From contig JALQCY010000006.1 in assembly GCA_023241745.1 (NCBI GenBank), positions 248,001 through 312,000 of the forward strand: DNA of 64,000 nt. The letters run 5' to 3'. Below the pieces are notes generated by a model. The model was not told the DNA's origin and did not search any database. It saw only the letters and a list, made by a program, of their open reading frames with translations. Below are positions 39,527 to 48,611 of the stretch, piece by piece. Numbering within the stretch: the stretch's first letter is position 1; every line of letters begins with the position of its first letter. The stretch comes from Isoptericola peretonis (GTDB lineage: Bacteria > Actinomycetota > Actinomycetes > Actinomycetales > Cellulomonadaceae). The translations under genes and the position numbers were made by a program.

Positions 39527-41711
39527 CGGTGCGGACGGCCTGGACCAGGGAGCGCAGGCGGGCGTTGTCGAAGAGGTCGTCGACCAGGACGACGTTGCCG
39601 GACCCGTCGGCCAGCGGCACCTTCCAGTTGGGGTACTCCTGGTCGGTGCCGGGCTGGTTCTGCGTCCGGCGCTCGCCGACGGCGTCGGTGAGCTGGACGC
39701 CCACCAGCGCGGCCGGCGTCTTGCGCAGGTAGCGGTGCAGGCCCTCGACGATCTCGCGCTCGGACGGGTGGTCGGAGACCAGGCCGCGCATCGCGAGCGC
39801 CAGCACGGCGGCGTCGCGCTCGGCCCGGGCGGCGGCGCGCAGCTCCTGCGCGTCGTCGGCGAGCAGGCCGAGGCGCTCGCGCAGGTCGACGTGCTCCCCG
39901 GCGAGGTAGCCGGCCGCGGGCGGCATGTCGTGCGTGCCCACGGTGGCGAGCGACGCGCGCCGGTACTTCTCGGGCTCGAGCGGGCGTCCGTCCTCCTTCT
40001 CGAACCACAGCACCGAGGTGCCGAGCACGCCGCGGTCGGCGAGCTCGTCACGCACCCACGGCTCGAAGACGCCCAGGTCCTCCCCCACGACGACGGCGCC
40101 CGCGCGGTGCGCCTCCAGGCACAGGATCCCGAGCAGCGCCTCGTGGTCGTAACGGACGTAGGCACCCTCGGCCGGCGACATCCCGGCGGGCACCCACCAC
40201 TGGCGGAACAGGCCCAGCACGTGGTCCACGCGCAGGGCGCCCGCATGCCGCAGCGCCGTCCGCAGCATGTCGCGGTACGGCGCGTACCCGGCGCGCGCGA
40301 GGGCCCGCGGGTTCCACGGCGGTTGCGACCAGGCCTGCCCCTGCTGGTTGTACATGTCCGGCGGCGCCCCGACGGAGACGTCGCGGGCGAGCACGTCCCG
40401 GTGCGCCCAGGCGTCCGCGCCCTCGGGGTGGGCCCCGACGGCGAGGTCGTGCATGATGCCGATCCGCATCCCGGCCTCGCGCGCCACGCGCTGGGCGGTC
40501 TGCTTCTGCTCGTCGGCCACCCACTGCAGCCAGACGTAGAACTCCACGCGCTCGGCGAGCTGCTCGCGCAGGGCGGCGACGGCGGGCGACGCCGGGTCCC
40601 CCAGCTCGTCGGGCCGCGGCCGCGAGCCGAGGTGCTCGACGATGGCGCACCAGGTGGCGAAGTCGCGCAGGCCGGTGCCCTCCTCGGCCACGAACTCGTC
40701 GTACGCGGCCTGCCGCGCGGCGCGTCGCGGGGCCGTGAACACCACCTCGAGCGCCGCCTTCTTGGCCTCCCACACGGCGTCGCGGTCGAGCGCACCCGGG
40801 TCGGCGACGAGGTCGCGCACCGGGTCCGCGGCCCACTCCACGAGCGAGCGGTCGGCCGCGGACAGGTACGCCGTCTCGGGGATGTCCTCGACCCGCACGT
40901 ACAGCGGGCTGAGGAACCGGCGGCTGGTCGGCAGGTACGGCGACGGGGTCAGGGGCGTCACCGGCTCGGTCGCCGAGAGCGGGTTCACGCCGACGAAGTC
41001 CGCGCCGCCGCGGTGCGCGGTCAGCCAGGCGACGTCGGCGAGGTCGGCCAGGTCGCCCACGCCCCACGAGGTGCGCGAGCGCACCGAGTAGAGCTGCACC
41101 AGGAAGCCCCACCACTGGTCGCCGTCGAGGCCCGCGGGCAGCTCGAGCCGGCGCGGCGTGACGACGACGGTGGCGCGCGATTCGTGCCCTTCGGTGAGCG
41201 CGTGCAGGGCGTGCCAGCCCAGCGGGAGGTCGGCCGGGAGCGCGAAGGTCGCGCGGCCCACGCGCCGCCCGTCCACGGTGCGCGGCTCGACGACGACGTC
41301 CAGCTGCTCGAGGTCTCGGCGGGGACGCACCGCGTGCTCGCGTGCCGCGGGCTCGGCGCCGTCCACCTCGAGCCAGACGTGCACGGCCGCGCCGTCGGTC
41401 ACGTGGACGGGGACCTGAGCGCCGGCGCCCTCGCGCACGACGACCGTGGGCGGCAGCACCGCGCGCCACTCGTCGTCCTGGGCGCGCTGGAGGCTGTGGG
41501 CCACCTGCTGCGGCGAGTCGGCCGGCACGCCCAGCGCGCCGAGGACGGCGACGAGCGTCGGGTCGGGCGCACGCACGGCCTCGCCGCCGAAACCGTGGTG
41601 CTCGGTGAGCACGCCGTACGCCTCGGCGAGCGCGCGCAGCTCGGAGCCCGCCTCTCCCGCGGGCACGTCGTCGGGCGTCTCGGCCGGGGTGGTCGACTGC
41701 TTCTTGCTCAC
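39519..41711 (-). CDS. malQ: 4-alpha-glucanotransferase (amylomaltase, GH77)
   Basis: The 730-residue enzyme transfers alpha-1,4-glucan segments between maltodextrins. The nucleophile Asp is in GALRVDHVLGLFRQWWVP, the acid Glu in VVVGEDLGVFEPWV, and the third Asp in VGTHDMPPAAGY. An N-terminal extension of about 170 residues with a beta-sandwich-like domain (VHVWLEVDG) is typical of actinobacterial MalQ. GTG at 41711 follows CAGGAT by 7 nt, so it may be leaderless. The stop TAG lies in the first unit of the repeat array, and the protein ends RTAR just as the Rv2629-like protein ends TTPR. Confidence 0.93.
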   Translation of the reverse strand: MSKKQSTTPAETPDDVPAGEAGSELRALAEAYGVLTEHHGFGGEAVRAPDPTLVAVLGALGVPADSPQQVAHSLQRAQDDEWRAVLPPTVVVREGAGAQVPVHVTDGAAVHVWLEVDGAEPAAREHAVRPRRDLEQLDVVVEPRTVDGRRVGRATFALPADLPLGWHALHALTEGHESRATVVVTPRRLELPAGLDGDQWWGFLVQLYSVRSRTSWGVGDLADLADVAWLTAHRGGADFVGVNPLSATEPVTPLTPSPYLPTSRRFLSPLYVRVEDIPETAYLSAADRSLVEWAADPVRDLVADPGALDRDAVWEAKKAALEVVFTAPRRAARQAAYDEFVAEEGTGLRDFATWCAIVEHLGSRPRPDELGDPASPAVAALREQLAERVEFYVWLQWVADEQKQTAQRVAREAGMRIGIMHDLAVGAHPEGADAWAHRDVLARDVSVGAPPDMYNQQGQAWSQPPWNPRALARAGYAPYRDMLRTALRHAGALRVDHVLGLFRQWWVPAGMSPAEGAYVRYDHEALLGILCLEAHRAGAVVVGEDLGVFEPWVRDELADRGVLGTSVLWFEKEDGRPLEPEKYRRASLATVGTHDMPPAAGYLAGEHVDLRERLGLLADDAQELRAAARAERDAAVLALAMRGLVSDHPSEREIVEGLHRYLRKTPAALVGVQLTDAVGERRTQNQPGTDQEYPNWKVPLADGSGNVVLVDDLFDNARLRSLVQAVRTAR

Positions 41712-41818
41712 GGGGACGATCCTGCCATCCCGTGCCCTGGGCGGCAGTCCGCCCACGCGGCGACGGCCCAGGCCCGGCGCGGTTTCGTCGCGGCCGCCGC
41801 GCTCGTTACCGTGGTCCG

Positions 41819-42880
41819 GTGATTCCCTCGCTCCTCGCCCCCCGGACCGCTGCCTGGGCGTCGGTGAGCCCGGCGCCCACCCCCGAACCGAGCTCGACGC
41901 ACACCGAGTCCCCCGTCGAGGACGCCCTCGAGGGCGCCGCCGACGCCGGCACCGCCTTCTGGGACTGGTTCGCCGGCTGGCCGCTGCACGTGCTGATCAT
42001 CCTGGCGATCGGCCTGGTCCTCCTGGCTCTGCTGCGCCGGGTGATCGGGCACGTCACGGAGCGCATCGCCACCGGCGCGGGCACCACGACCACGGAGGAG
42101 TCCCCGGCGTGGCGGCGCTACCTCAGCCGCACGCCGTTCGTCGAGAACGCGATCGCGATGGCCACCCCGCTGGCCAGCCAGCGGCGCGCGCAACGGGCCC
42201 GCACCGTCGGGTCGGTGCTGCGATCGACGGCCAACATCGTGGTCGGCACGATCATGGCGCTGATGATCCTGCAGGAGTTCGAGGTCAACGTCGGCCCCCT
42301 GGTCGCCTCCGCGGGCGTCGTCGGCATCGCCCTCGGCTTCGGCGCGCAGAGCCTGGTCAAGGACTTCATCTCCGGCGTCTTCCTGCTGGTCGAGGACCAG
42401 TTCGGCGTGGGCGACGTCGTCGACCTCGGCTCCGGCGCGACGGGCACGGTCGAGGAGGTGCAGCTCCGCGTGACGCAGGTGCGCGCCTTTGACGGCACGC
42501 TCTGGTACGTCCGCAACGGGGAGATCCTGCGCGCCGGCAACATGACCCAGCAGTGGTCGCGCGCCGTCGCCGAGGTGCGCGTGCCGGTGGACGCCGACGT
42601 CGACACGGTGCGCGCCGCCCTGGGGCGCGCCGCGGACGCCGTGCAGGCCGACCCTGAGCTGTCGCCGCTGCTGCTGGAGGCGCCGTCCGTCCGTGGCATC
42701 GACGCGGTGAACGACATCACGATTACGTTCACGCTCCACGCGCAGACCCGACCCGGCGACCAGTGGGAGGTCTCGCGCGAGATGCGCCGGCTCGCCCAGG
42801 CGGAGCTGCGACGCGCGGGCGTGCTGGCGCTGCCGCCCGACGTCGAGGCGGCCGCCATCGGGCCGGCGCCCGAGGTCTGA
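41819..42880 (+). CDS. Mechanosensitive ion channel (MscS family)
   Basis: The 353-residue protein has two or three membrane segments (HVLIILAIGLVLLALLRRV, ANIVVGTIMALMIL) and the pore helix GPLVASAGVVGIALGFGAQSLVKDFISGVFLLVEDQFGVGDVVDLG, which holds the Gly/Ala packing pattern of MscS. The C-terminal cytoplasmic cage follows. It releases solutes on hypo-osmotic shock. GTG at 41819 follows TACCGT (41807-41812) by 6 nt. It lies on the opposite strand from malQ. Confidence 0.92.
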   Translation: MIPSLLAPRTAAWASVSPAPTPEPSSTHTESPVEDALEGAADAGTAFWDWFAGWPLHVLIILAIGLVLLALLRRVIGHVTERIATGAGTTTTEESPAWRRYLSRTPFVENAIAMATPLASQRRAQRARTVGSVLRSTANIVVGTIMALMILQEFEVNVGPLVASAGVVGIALGFGAQSLVKDFISGVFLLVEDQFGVGDVVDLGSGATGTVEEVQLRVTQVRAFDGTLWYVRNGEILRAGNMTQQWSRAVAEVRVPVDADVDTVRAALGRAADAVQADPELSPLLLEAPSVRGIDAVNDITITFTLHAQTRPGDQWEVSREMRRLAQAELRRAGVLALPPDVEAAAIGPAPEV

Positions 42881-42883
42881 GCC

Positions 42884-43132
42884 TCAGGAGACGAGCAGCG
42901 GGTCCATCTGGGCGGCCAGGTCGTCGGCCTCGGGTCCGACGATCACCTGCACCACGCGACCCGACCGCACCACGCCGAACGCGCCCGACGCCTTGAGCCC
43001 CGGCTCGTCCACGAGGCCCGGGTCGCTCACCTCGACGCGCAGCCGGGTGATGCAGGGCTCGAGCTCGACGATGTTCCGGCTTCCGCCGAGCGCCGCGAGG
43101 ATGTCGTCCGCCTTGTTCGCCGCGATGGTCAT
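42884..43132 (-). CDS. Stand-alone PTS EIIB domain (glucose/GlcNAc family)
   Basis: The 82-residue protein is a single EIIB domain of the glucose superfamily. The phosphorylated Cys is in NIVELEPCITRLRVEVSD. No EIIC, EIIA, HPr or EI lies next to it. In streptomycetes and relatives, short separate EIIB proteins serve GlcNAc uptake with EIIC encoded elsewhere, and that may apply here. ATG at 43132 has GGGAGG upstream. It is divergent from glbO. Confidence 0.9.
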   Translation of the reverse strand: MTIAANKADDILAALGGSRNIVELEPCITRLRVEVSDPGLVDEPGLKASGAFGVVRSGRVVQVIVGPEADDLAAQMDPLLVS

Positions 43133-43236
43133 AGGGGCCTCCCGTGGAGTGCGTCGTTGCAGGTCCGTGATCAGCCTAACCCTCCGCGCCGCCGGGCGGG
43201 AGGAGCAGCACCTCCGGTGTCTGGGAAGATGGCCCG

Positions 43237-43644
43237 GTGACCGACCAGACTTCACCCGCGGCGCCCCCCGAGTCGTTCTACGACGCCGTCGGCGGGCACG
43301 CGACCTTCGAGCGGCTGGTGGACCTCTTCTACGAGGGCGTCGCCACGGACGACGTGCTGCGTCCCATGTACCCGGAGGAGGACCTCGGTCCCGCGAAGGT
43401 GCGGCTCACGCTGTTCCTCGAGCAGTACTGGGGCGGCCCGACGACGTACAGCCAGCAGCGAGGGCACCCCCGCCTGCGGATGCGCCACGCCCCGTTCAAG
43501 GTCAACCCGGACGCCCGGGACCGCTGGCTGCGCCACATGCGCACCGCCATCGACGCCCTGGACCTCGCCCCAATCCACGAGTCCCAGCTGTGGGACTACC
43601 TGGAGCGGGCGGCGTACAGCATGATCAACACCTTCGACGACTGA
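43237..43644 (+). CDS. glbO: Truncated haemoglobin, group II (GlbO-type)
   Basis: The 135-residue globin has the group II pattern: FYDAVGGHATFERLVDLFYEGVATDDVLRPMYPEEDLGPAKVRLTLFLEQYWGGPTTYSQQRGHPRLRMRHAPFKV. The proximal His is in RMRHAPF, with TrpG8 in DRWLRHM. GlbO binds O2 and NO in mycobacteria. GTG at 43237 follows GAAGAT by 6 nt. The gene is 27 nt upstream of the thioesterase gene, so they are probably co-transcribed. Confidence 0.93.
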   Translation: MTDQTSPAAPPESFYDAVGGHATFERLVDLFYEGVATDDVLRPMYPEEDLGPAKVRLTLFLEQYWGGPTTYSQQRGHPRLRMRHAPFKVNPDARDRWLRHMRTAIDALDLAPIHESQLWDYLERAAYSMINTFDD

Positions 43645-43671
43645 CCCACCTCTGACACCCCTGGAGTGCGC

Positions 43672-44595
43672 GTGAGCGAGACGTCCACCACCACGCCCGC
43701 CCCGGCAGGCATCCCCGACGCGCTGGACCGGCTGCTGGCGGCGCTCGACCTCCGCGAGGTCGACGGCTGGGGCCCGCGCGGCGAGGACGACCTGTGGCGC
43801 GGCGACAGCGTGCCCGGCCCGGCCCGGCGCGTGTACGGCGGGCAGGTGCTGGCCCAGGCGCTGCTGGCGTGCGGGCGCACGGTCGACGACGACCGCCTCC
43901 CGCACTCGCTGCACGCGTACTTCCTGCGCGAGGGCACCCTCGACACCGCGATCGACTTCGCCGTCGAGCGGCTGCGCGACGGCCGGTCGTTCAGCGCCCG
44001 GCGGTCGCACGCGATCCAGCACGGCAAGCCGATCCTGTCGCTCACGGTGTCGTTCCAGACGGACCAGCCGGGCTACGAGGCCGCAGCGCCCGGCCCGGCC
44101 GACGTGCCCGCTCCGGAGCAGGTCGCCTCCGCGATCGAGAAGCTCGAGGGCATCGACCACCCGGCCGCGAAGTTCTGGTCGCACGAGTCGGCGTTCGACC
44201 TGCGGCACGTGGGCGGCTCGCTGTACCTGGGGCCGGACCCGGACCCGAAGCCCACCCAGCAGGTGTGGGTACGCGCCCGGCACGCCATCGAGTCCGACGA
44301 CCGGCTGCTGCACCGCGCGCTGCTCGCGTTCGCCTGCGACCAGGTGATGCTCGAGCCCGTGCTGCGCCAGGCCGGCAGGTCGTGGACGGACGTCGGGGGC
44401 ACCGTGCCGATGGCGAGCCTGGACCACGCGATGTGGTTCCACCGCGACGCCCGCGCCGACGACTGGCTGCTGTACGTGCAGGAGTCGCCCGGGGCGCAGG
44501 GCGGGCGCGGCCTGGGCCTGGCGCGCGTGTACGACCGCGAGGGCCGGCTGGTGGCGAGCATCGCGCAGGAGGGCATGATCCGGCTGCCCGTGTGA
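43672..44595 (+). CDS. tesB: Acyl-CoA thioesterase II (TesB-like)
   Basis: The 307-residue double-hotdog enzyme hydrolyses acyl-CoAs. Family blocks are RRVYGGQVLAQALLACGRTV, PHSLHAYFLREGTLDTAIDFAVERLRDGRSFSARR, and MASLDHAMWFHRDARADDWLLYVQESPGAQGGRGLGLARVYDREGRLVASIAQEG in the C-terminal domain. GTG at 43672 has GGAG 5 nt upstream; GTG 43666 is in frame but would overlap that site. It is downstream of glbO. Confidence 0.93.
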   Translation: MSETSTTTPAPAGIPDALDRLLAALDLREVDGWGPRGEDDLWRGDSVPGPARRVYGGQVLAQALLACGRTVDDDRLPHSLHAYFLREGTLDTAIDFAVERLRDGRSFSARRSHAIQHGKPILSLTVSFQTDQPGYEAAAPGPADVPAPEQVASAIEKLEGIDHPAAKFWSHESAFDLRHVGGSLYLGPDPDPKPTQQVWVRARHAIESDDRLLHRALLAFACDQVMLEPVLRQAGRSWTDVGGTVPMASLDHAMWFHRDARADDWLLYVQESPGAQGGRGLGLARVYDREGRLVASIAQEGMIRLPV

Positions 44596-44635
44596 CGCCG
44601 GTGCAAGGAGCGCGCGCCCGCCGCACACTGTGGCC

Positions 44636-45622
44636 GTGCGCCTGCGCCGTGTCTCCGTGTCCTCCCCCGGCTACTCGCGCCGCCCGAAGGGCGACGGCTG
44701 GGTGTACCTCGATGTCGACGGCGCGCCGCTGGCCGACGAGGACGAGGTCGCGCGCTGCACCCGTCTCGCGATCCCGCCCGCCTGGACCGACGTGTGGATC
44801 TGCCGCTTCCCCGAGGGCCACATCCAGGCCTTCGGGCGCGACGACGCAGGGCGCGGCCAGTACCTGTACCACGAGCAGTGGCGGGCGCGCCGCGCGCGGC
44901 ACAAGCACGACCACGTGCTCGACGTCGGGCGCCGGCTCCCCGCCGCCCGCCGCGGCGTGACGCGCGACCTGGCACGGCCCGGCATGGACAGGCGCGCGGT
45001 CCTCGCGCTGGCGTTCCGGCTGCTCGACGAGGCGTACTTCCGCGCCGGCGGGGAGATCTACGCGAAGCGGCACGGCAGCTACGGCCTCGCGACGATCCGC
45101 AAGGAGCACGCCACCGTGCGCCGCGACGGCAGCGTGCACTTCCGTTACCCCGCCAAGTCCGGGCAGCTGCGCGACGTCCTCGTCGAGGACCCCGTGGTGG
45201 CCGGGATGGTGACCACCCTCAAGCGGCGCCGCGGCGGCCCCGACCTGCTGGCCTGGCGCGAGAGCGCCGACGACGGGCGGGTGCGCTGGCACGACGTCGG
45301 CAGCGCGGACGTGCAGGCGGACATCAAGGACCGGCTCGGCGAGGACGCGACGCCCAAGGACTTCCGGACCTGGCACGCCACCGTGCTCACCGCACAGGCC
45401 CTGGCCGACGCGGGCCCTCCCCCGGGCTCGCAGCGGGCCCGGCGGCGGGTGGTCACCCGGATCGTCCGGGACGTCGCCGAGGAGCTGGGCAACACCCCGG
45501 CCGTGGCCCGGTCGTCCTACATCGACCCGCGGCTGTTCGACCTGTGGGAGCACGGCGAGACGATCACCCCGACGCGGACCCGCTCCCGCGCCGAGCGGGC
45601 GGTGCTGGACCTGCTGGGCTGA
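44636..45622 (+). CDS. DNA topoisomerase IB
   Basis: The 328-residue enzyme relaxes supercoils through a 3'-phosphotyrosine. The catalytic Tyr is in NTPAVARSSYIDPRLFDLW near residue 295. Arg/Lys/His catalytic positions are in GLATIRKEHATV and KDFRTWHATV. This is the short poxvirus-like bacterial type. GTG at 44636 follows CACACT by 6 nt; GTG 44630 is an alternative. Confidence 0.93.
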   Translation: MRLRRVSVSSPGYSRRPKGDGWVYLDVDGAPLADEDEVARCTRLAIPPAWTDVWICRFPEGHIQAFGRDDAGRGQYLYHEQWRARRARHKHDHVLDVGRRLPAARRGVTRDLARPGMDRRAVLALAFRLLDEAYFRAGGEIYAKRHGSYGLATIRKEHATVRRDGSVHFRYPAKSGQLRDVLVEDPVVAGMVTTLKRRRGGPDLLAWRESADDGRVRWHDVGSADVQADIKDRLGEDATPKDFRTWHATVLTAQALADAGPPPGSQRARRRVVTRIVRDVAEELGNTPAVARSSYIDPRLFDLWEHGETITPTRTRSRAERAVLDLLG

Positions 45623-45660
45623 CCGCCGAGCGAGCACCGGACCTGCCGATGCCGTCCGGA

Positions 45661-45700
45661 CCTCGCCGAGGTGGTGGACCGGACCACCACCTCGGCGAGG
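45661..45700. terminator. Bidirectional terminator between topoisomerase IB and GH48 genes
   Basis: Perfect 17-bp arms (45661-45677 and 45684-45700) enclose ACCGGA. It lies 38 nt after the topoisomerase stop and 20 nt after the GH48 stop. Confidence 0.85.
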
Positions 45701-45720
45701 TTCGACCTACCTCGGCCCGG

Positions 45721-46296
45721 TCAGCCGCAGGCGAGCTCGCCGTCGGTGGGCGGGGTGCCGTCGGCCACGAACCCGACCGTGGCGGTCGCGCCCGGGGCCA
45801 GGTCCGCGTTCCACGACTGGCCCGTGATCACCCCGCCGGACAGCGTGCCGCCCCACAGGTTCGTGGTGGACAGCCCCGCCGGGGCGGTCACCTCCCAGCC
45901 CGGGGCACCGTCGGCGCCCGCGGTCACCAGGATCTGCCCCTGGTAGCCGCCCGCCCACGAGTTCGCGGTCGAGTACACGGCCGTGCACGCCCCGGCCGGC
46001 GGCTGCCCGCCACCCTCACCGGTCGTGACCTGCGCGGGAGCCGACGCCGCGGAGACGTTCCCCGCCGCGTCGCGCGCCGTCACCGTGTACGAGTACCGGG
46101 TGTTCTCGGCCAGGCCCTCGTCGGTGAACGACGTCACCGTGCCGCTCACCGACCCCACGTCCTCACCGTCACGGCTCACCTGGTACCCCGTCACCCGGGT
46201 GTCGTCCGTGGACGGCGACCAGGTCACCTCGACCGTCGTGCCGTCCGCCGACGCCGCCACGTCCTGCGGCACGCTCGGCGCGGTCGTGTCGTCCGG
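45721..46296 (-). repeat. Fn3-CBM2 duplication, copy 1 (in the GH48 gene)
   Basis: This 576-nt stretch is collinear with 54093-54668 in inverted orientation, with no gap. The proteins differ at only four positions (GGGQPP against GGEEPP, SWAGG against SWSGG, PTDG against PADG). Silent sites also match almost entirely, so the copies are recent or have been kept alike by gene conversion. Confidence 0.95.
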
Positions 46297-48462
46297 CGGC
46301 GCGGTGTCACCGAACAGCCGGTCGTAGTCCGCGAGCGCCGTCGCGACCGCCGTCTGGGCCCAGAACCGGTGGTAGGTGAACTCCGGGGCAGGGCCGCCGT
46401 CGAGGTGCGCCTGGACCTTCGACCACTGCGGGTCGTCGGTGTAGAACGAGCGCAGGTCGAGGAAGGACGCGCCCTCCTCGATCACGTCGCCGTTGGGCAT
46501 CGTGCCGGTCCAGCCCTCGGGCACGAACACGCCGTCGCCGTCGGGGGTGCTGAGCACGTCGTCGAAGCGGCCGAAGTCGGCACGGGTCTCGACGGTGGCG
46601 ACGCCGAGCGCGTCGCTGTTCTGGGTCCAGATCGCGTCGAGGAGGTCGTGGGCCACCTGCTGGGCCTGGTCGTGCACCGCGCCCTCGCCGCCCGCGGCGT
46701 AGTACATGAGCGACCGGGCGAGCGCGCCGGCGACGCCGACGTCCTGGCCGTAGGACGTCACCTCGACGCTGAGCCCCGCGTTGTCGCCCGGGCTCGCCGG
46801 GTCCCAGTCGTCCGGCTGGCCGGACCACGCCAGGTTCGACGGGATCTGCCACGAGTCCTCGGAGACCGTGATGTGGTCGATGACCCACGGGACCCACTTG
46901 TCGAGGACGGCTCCGGCGCGCTCGTCGCCGGTCTCCTCGTAGAGCTGCGCGATGCGCTCCACGCCCCAGCCCTGCATGCCCATCCACGAGTTGGACGGCG
47001 GGTCGTGGTAGACGGGAGCCTCCTGGTAGGCCATGCCGTAGAACGTCGCGACGTCGTCCGGACGGTCGGCGTAGTGCCCCTCCCAGCTGTTGGTGGAGCC
47101 GCCCGCGATGCCGCCCTCGGGCGCCTGCAGCCACTGGAAGAGCTCGAGCTGCCGGTCGAGGCTGGCGTCCCAGTCGTCGGACGCCGTCGGCGACGCCGGC
47201 TCGAGCGCCGGGTCGTTCGACAGGGCCCAGGCGGCCATGGGGTTCTGGTAGCCGAAGTGCGCGTGGCTGGAGCCGATGCGCCACGCCCACGGGGACGCGG
47301 TGTCGAGCGCGCCGCCCCAGGCGTAGTACCAGGACAGCAGGTAGTGCGCGCTGTCGCGGCCCGTGCCCGCGGCGCAGGACGTCGACTCGCAGCCCGGGGT
47401 CTTGAAGTACTTGTCGAACAGGGCGTAGCGCAGGTAGTCGCCCATCTTCGACGCCTTGCCGACCGTCTCGGCCACGGCCTCGGGCTGCCCCTGCTCCGCG
47501 GCGAACTTGTTGGCCCAGTAGGCGGCCTCGACCGCACGGGCGTCGGCGTCGGGCGCGTTGGTGTACTTCCACTGCGTCGCGTACGAGGCGTCGCCGGTGA
47601 AGAGGTCGAGGTAGCCGTTCTCGCCGCCGTAGGAGAAGTCGTCCATGGAGGGCTGCGGGATCGTCTCCCACACCGACTCCTGCGGGCCGCGCTGGAACGT
47701 GTTGATGTACGACGTCCCCTCGTGGTCGGGCCCCAGCAGCTCGGACGATCCCGGGGCCGCACCGAAGCCGTAGACGTTGTCCACGTCGGCGAGCCAGTGC
47801 ATCCCGTACACCTCGGGCGTCCCGTAGGTGGACTCCAGCTCGGCGCCGATCGGGTCGCGGCCGACGGAGACGCCGGTGTCGAGCTGCGACGGGTACAGGC
47901 TCGGGTGGTCGAACTCCGGGGCGTAGGTGGCGGGCTTCGCCGGGTCGTAGGCCGCGTTGGTGGGCTGGTTCTCCGTGGTCGGGATCATGTACTGCTCGAG
48001 CGTGTCCCAGGCGTGGTTGAACGGCTCCCAGTCGCCCGTCACCTGCCCGTAGGAGGTCTCCAGCCACAGCCAGAACGAGTACGCCTCGCTGGTGGTCTCG
48101 TGCCCGTAGTCGGGCGCCTCCACCATCAGCGTCTCGACCGCGTGGTACGGGATGCCCTGCGGCGAGAAGTACCCATGGGCCGGGTCGTGGATCTTGTCGT
48201 ACAGCTCCAGGAACCGCTGCGTGTACTCGCCGTCGACGAGCACCGTGCGCTCGGCCGTCGAACGCTCGGTGGTGGTCGCCGCCGGTGCGGGCCCCGCCGC
48301 GCCGAGCGCCGACGCCGAGGGACCGAGGGCGGCGACCGTGGCGAGCGCCGCGAGCGCGACCCCCGCTGCGGCGGCCCGGCGCGCCCGCCCGGGCCCGTCG
48401 GGCGACGACGGCGACCAGGGTGGCCGGTACGGCCGGGGTGCGGGAGACGGGGTCCGAGTCAT
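45721..48462 (-). CDS. GH48 cellulase with Fn3 and CBM2 modules
   Basis: The 913-residue secreted enzyme is a reducing-end processive cellobiohydrolase by family. A twin-Arg-free, Pro-rich signal region with a hydrophobic stretch spans about 1-62. The GH48 catalytic domain (about 70-715) includes QRFLELYDKIHDPAHGYFSPQGIPYHAVETLMVEAPDYGHETTSEAYSFW, whose EAPDYGHET holds the general-acid Glu. A Fn3 module (about 723-805) and CBM2 (about 812-913, with Cys at both ends) follow. ATG at 48462 has GAGAGG upstream. An AAACGTTT-type site lies 116-125 nt upstream of the start. The last 576 nt are almost identical to those of the GH6 gene. Confidence 0.95.
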   Translation of the reverse strand: MTRTPSPAPRPYRPPWSPSSPDGPGRARRAAAAGVALAALATVAALGPSASALGAAGPAPAATTTERSTAERTVLVDGEYTQRFLELYDKIHDPAHGYFSPQGIPYHAVETLMVEAPDYGHETTSEAYSFWLWLETSYGQVTGDWEPFNHAWDTLEQYMIPTTENQPTNAAYDPAKPATYAPEFDHPSLYPSQLDTGVSVGRDPIGAELESTYGTPEVYGMHWLADVDNVYGFGAAPGSSELLGPDHEGTSYINTFQRGPQESVWETIPQPSMDDFSYGGENGYLDLFTGDASYATQWKYTNAPDADARAVEAAYWANKFAAEQGQPEAVAETVGKASKMGDYLRYALFDKYFKTPGCESTSCAAGTGRDSAHYLLSWYYAWGGALDTASPWAWRIGSSHAHFGYQNPMAAWALSNDPALEPASPTASDDWDASLDRQLELFQWLQAPEGGIAGGSTNSWEGHYADRPDDVATFYGMAYQEAPVYHDPPSNSWMGMQGWGVERIAQLYEETGDERAGAVLDKWVPWVIDHITVSEDSWQIPSNLAWSGQPDDWDPASPGDNAGLSVEVTSYGQDVGVAGALARSLMYYAAGGEGAVHDQAQQVAHDLLDAIWTQNSDALGVATVETRADFGRFDDVLSTPDGDGVFVPEGWTGTMPNGDVIEEGASFLDLRSFYTDDPQWSKVQAHLDGGPAPEFTYHRFWAQTAVATALADYDRLFGDTAPPDDTTAPSVPQDVAASADGTTVEVTWSPSTDDTRVTGYQVSRDGEDVGSVSGTVTSFTDEGLAENTRYSYTVTARDAAGNVSAASAPAQVTTGEGGGQPPAGACTAVYSTANSWAGGYQGQILVTAGADGAPGWEVTAPAGLSTTNLWGGTLSGGVITGQSWNADLAPGATATVGFVADGTPPTDGELACG

Positions 48463-48577
48463 GTGCATGCACCTCTCATCGTCGGGAGGCTCGCCTCGCC
48501 CGGACGTCGCCGGGCGGGGCGACGGGCGTCGAGCACCACCCGAGGCTCGCCGCGGCGCCGGGGCCCGGCAATGCACG

Positions 48578-48587
48578 GAAACGTTTC
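48578..48587. promoter_or_regulatory. LacI-type operator upstream of the GH48 gene
   Basis: The perfect palindrome GAAACGTTTC lies in the 149-nt gap between the GH48 start (48462) and the stop of the upstream gene (48612). The A+T-rich core with central CG is the usual LacI-family layout. A related site lies before GH6. Confidence 0.7.
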
Positions 48588-48611
48588 GGACGACCGGGCG
48601 CGCAGGCCTGC

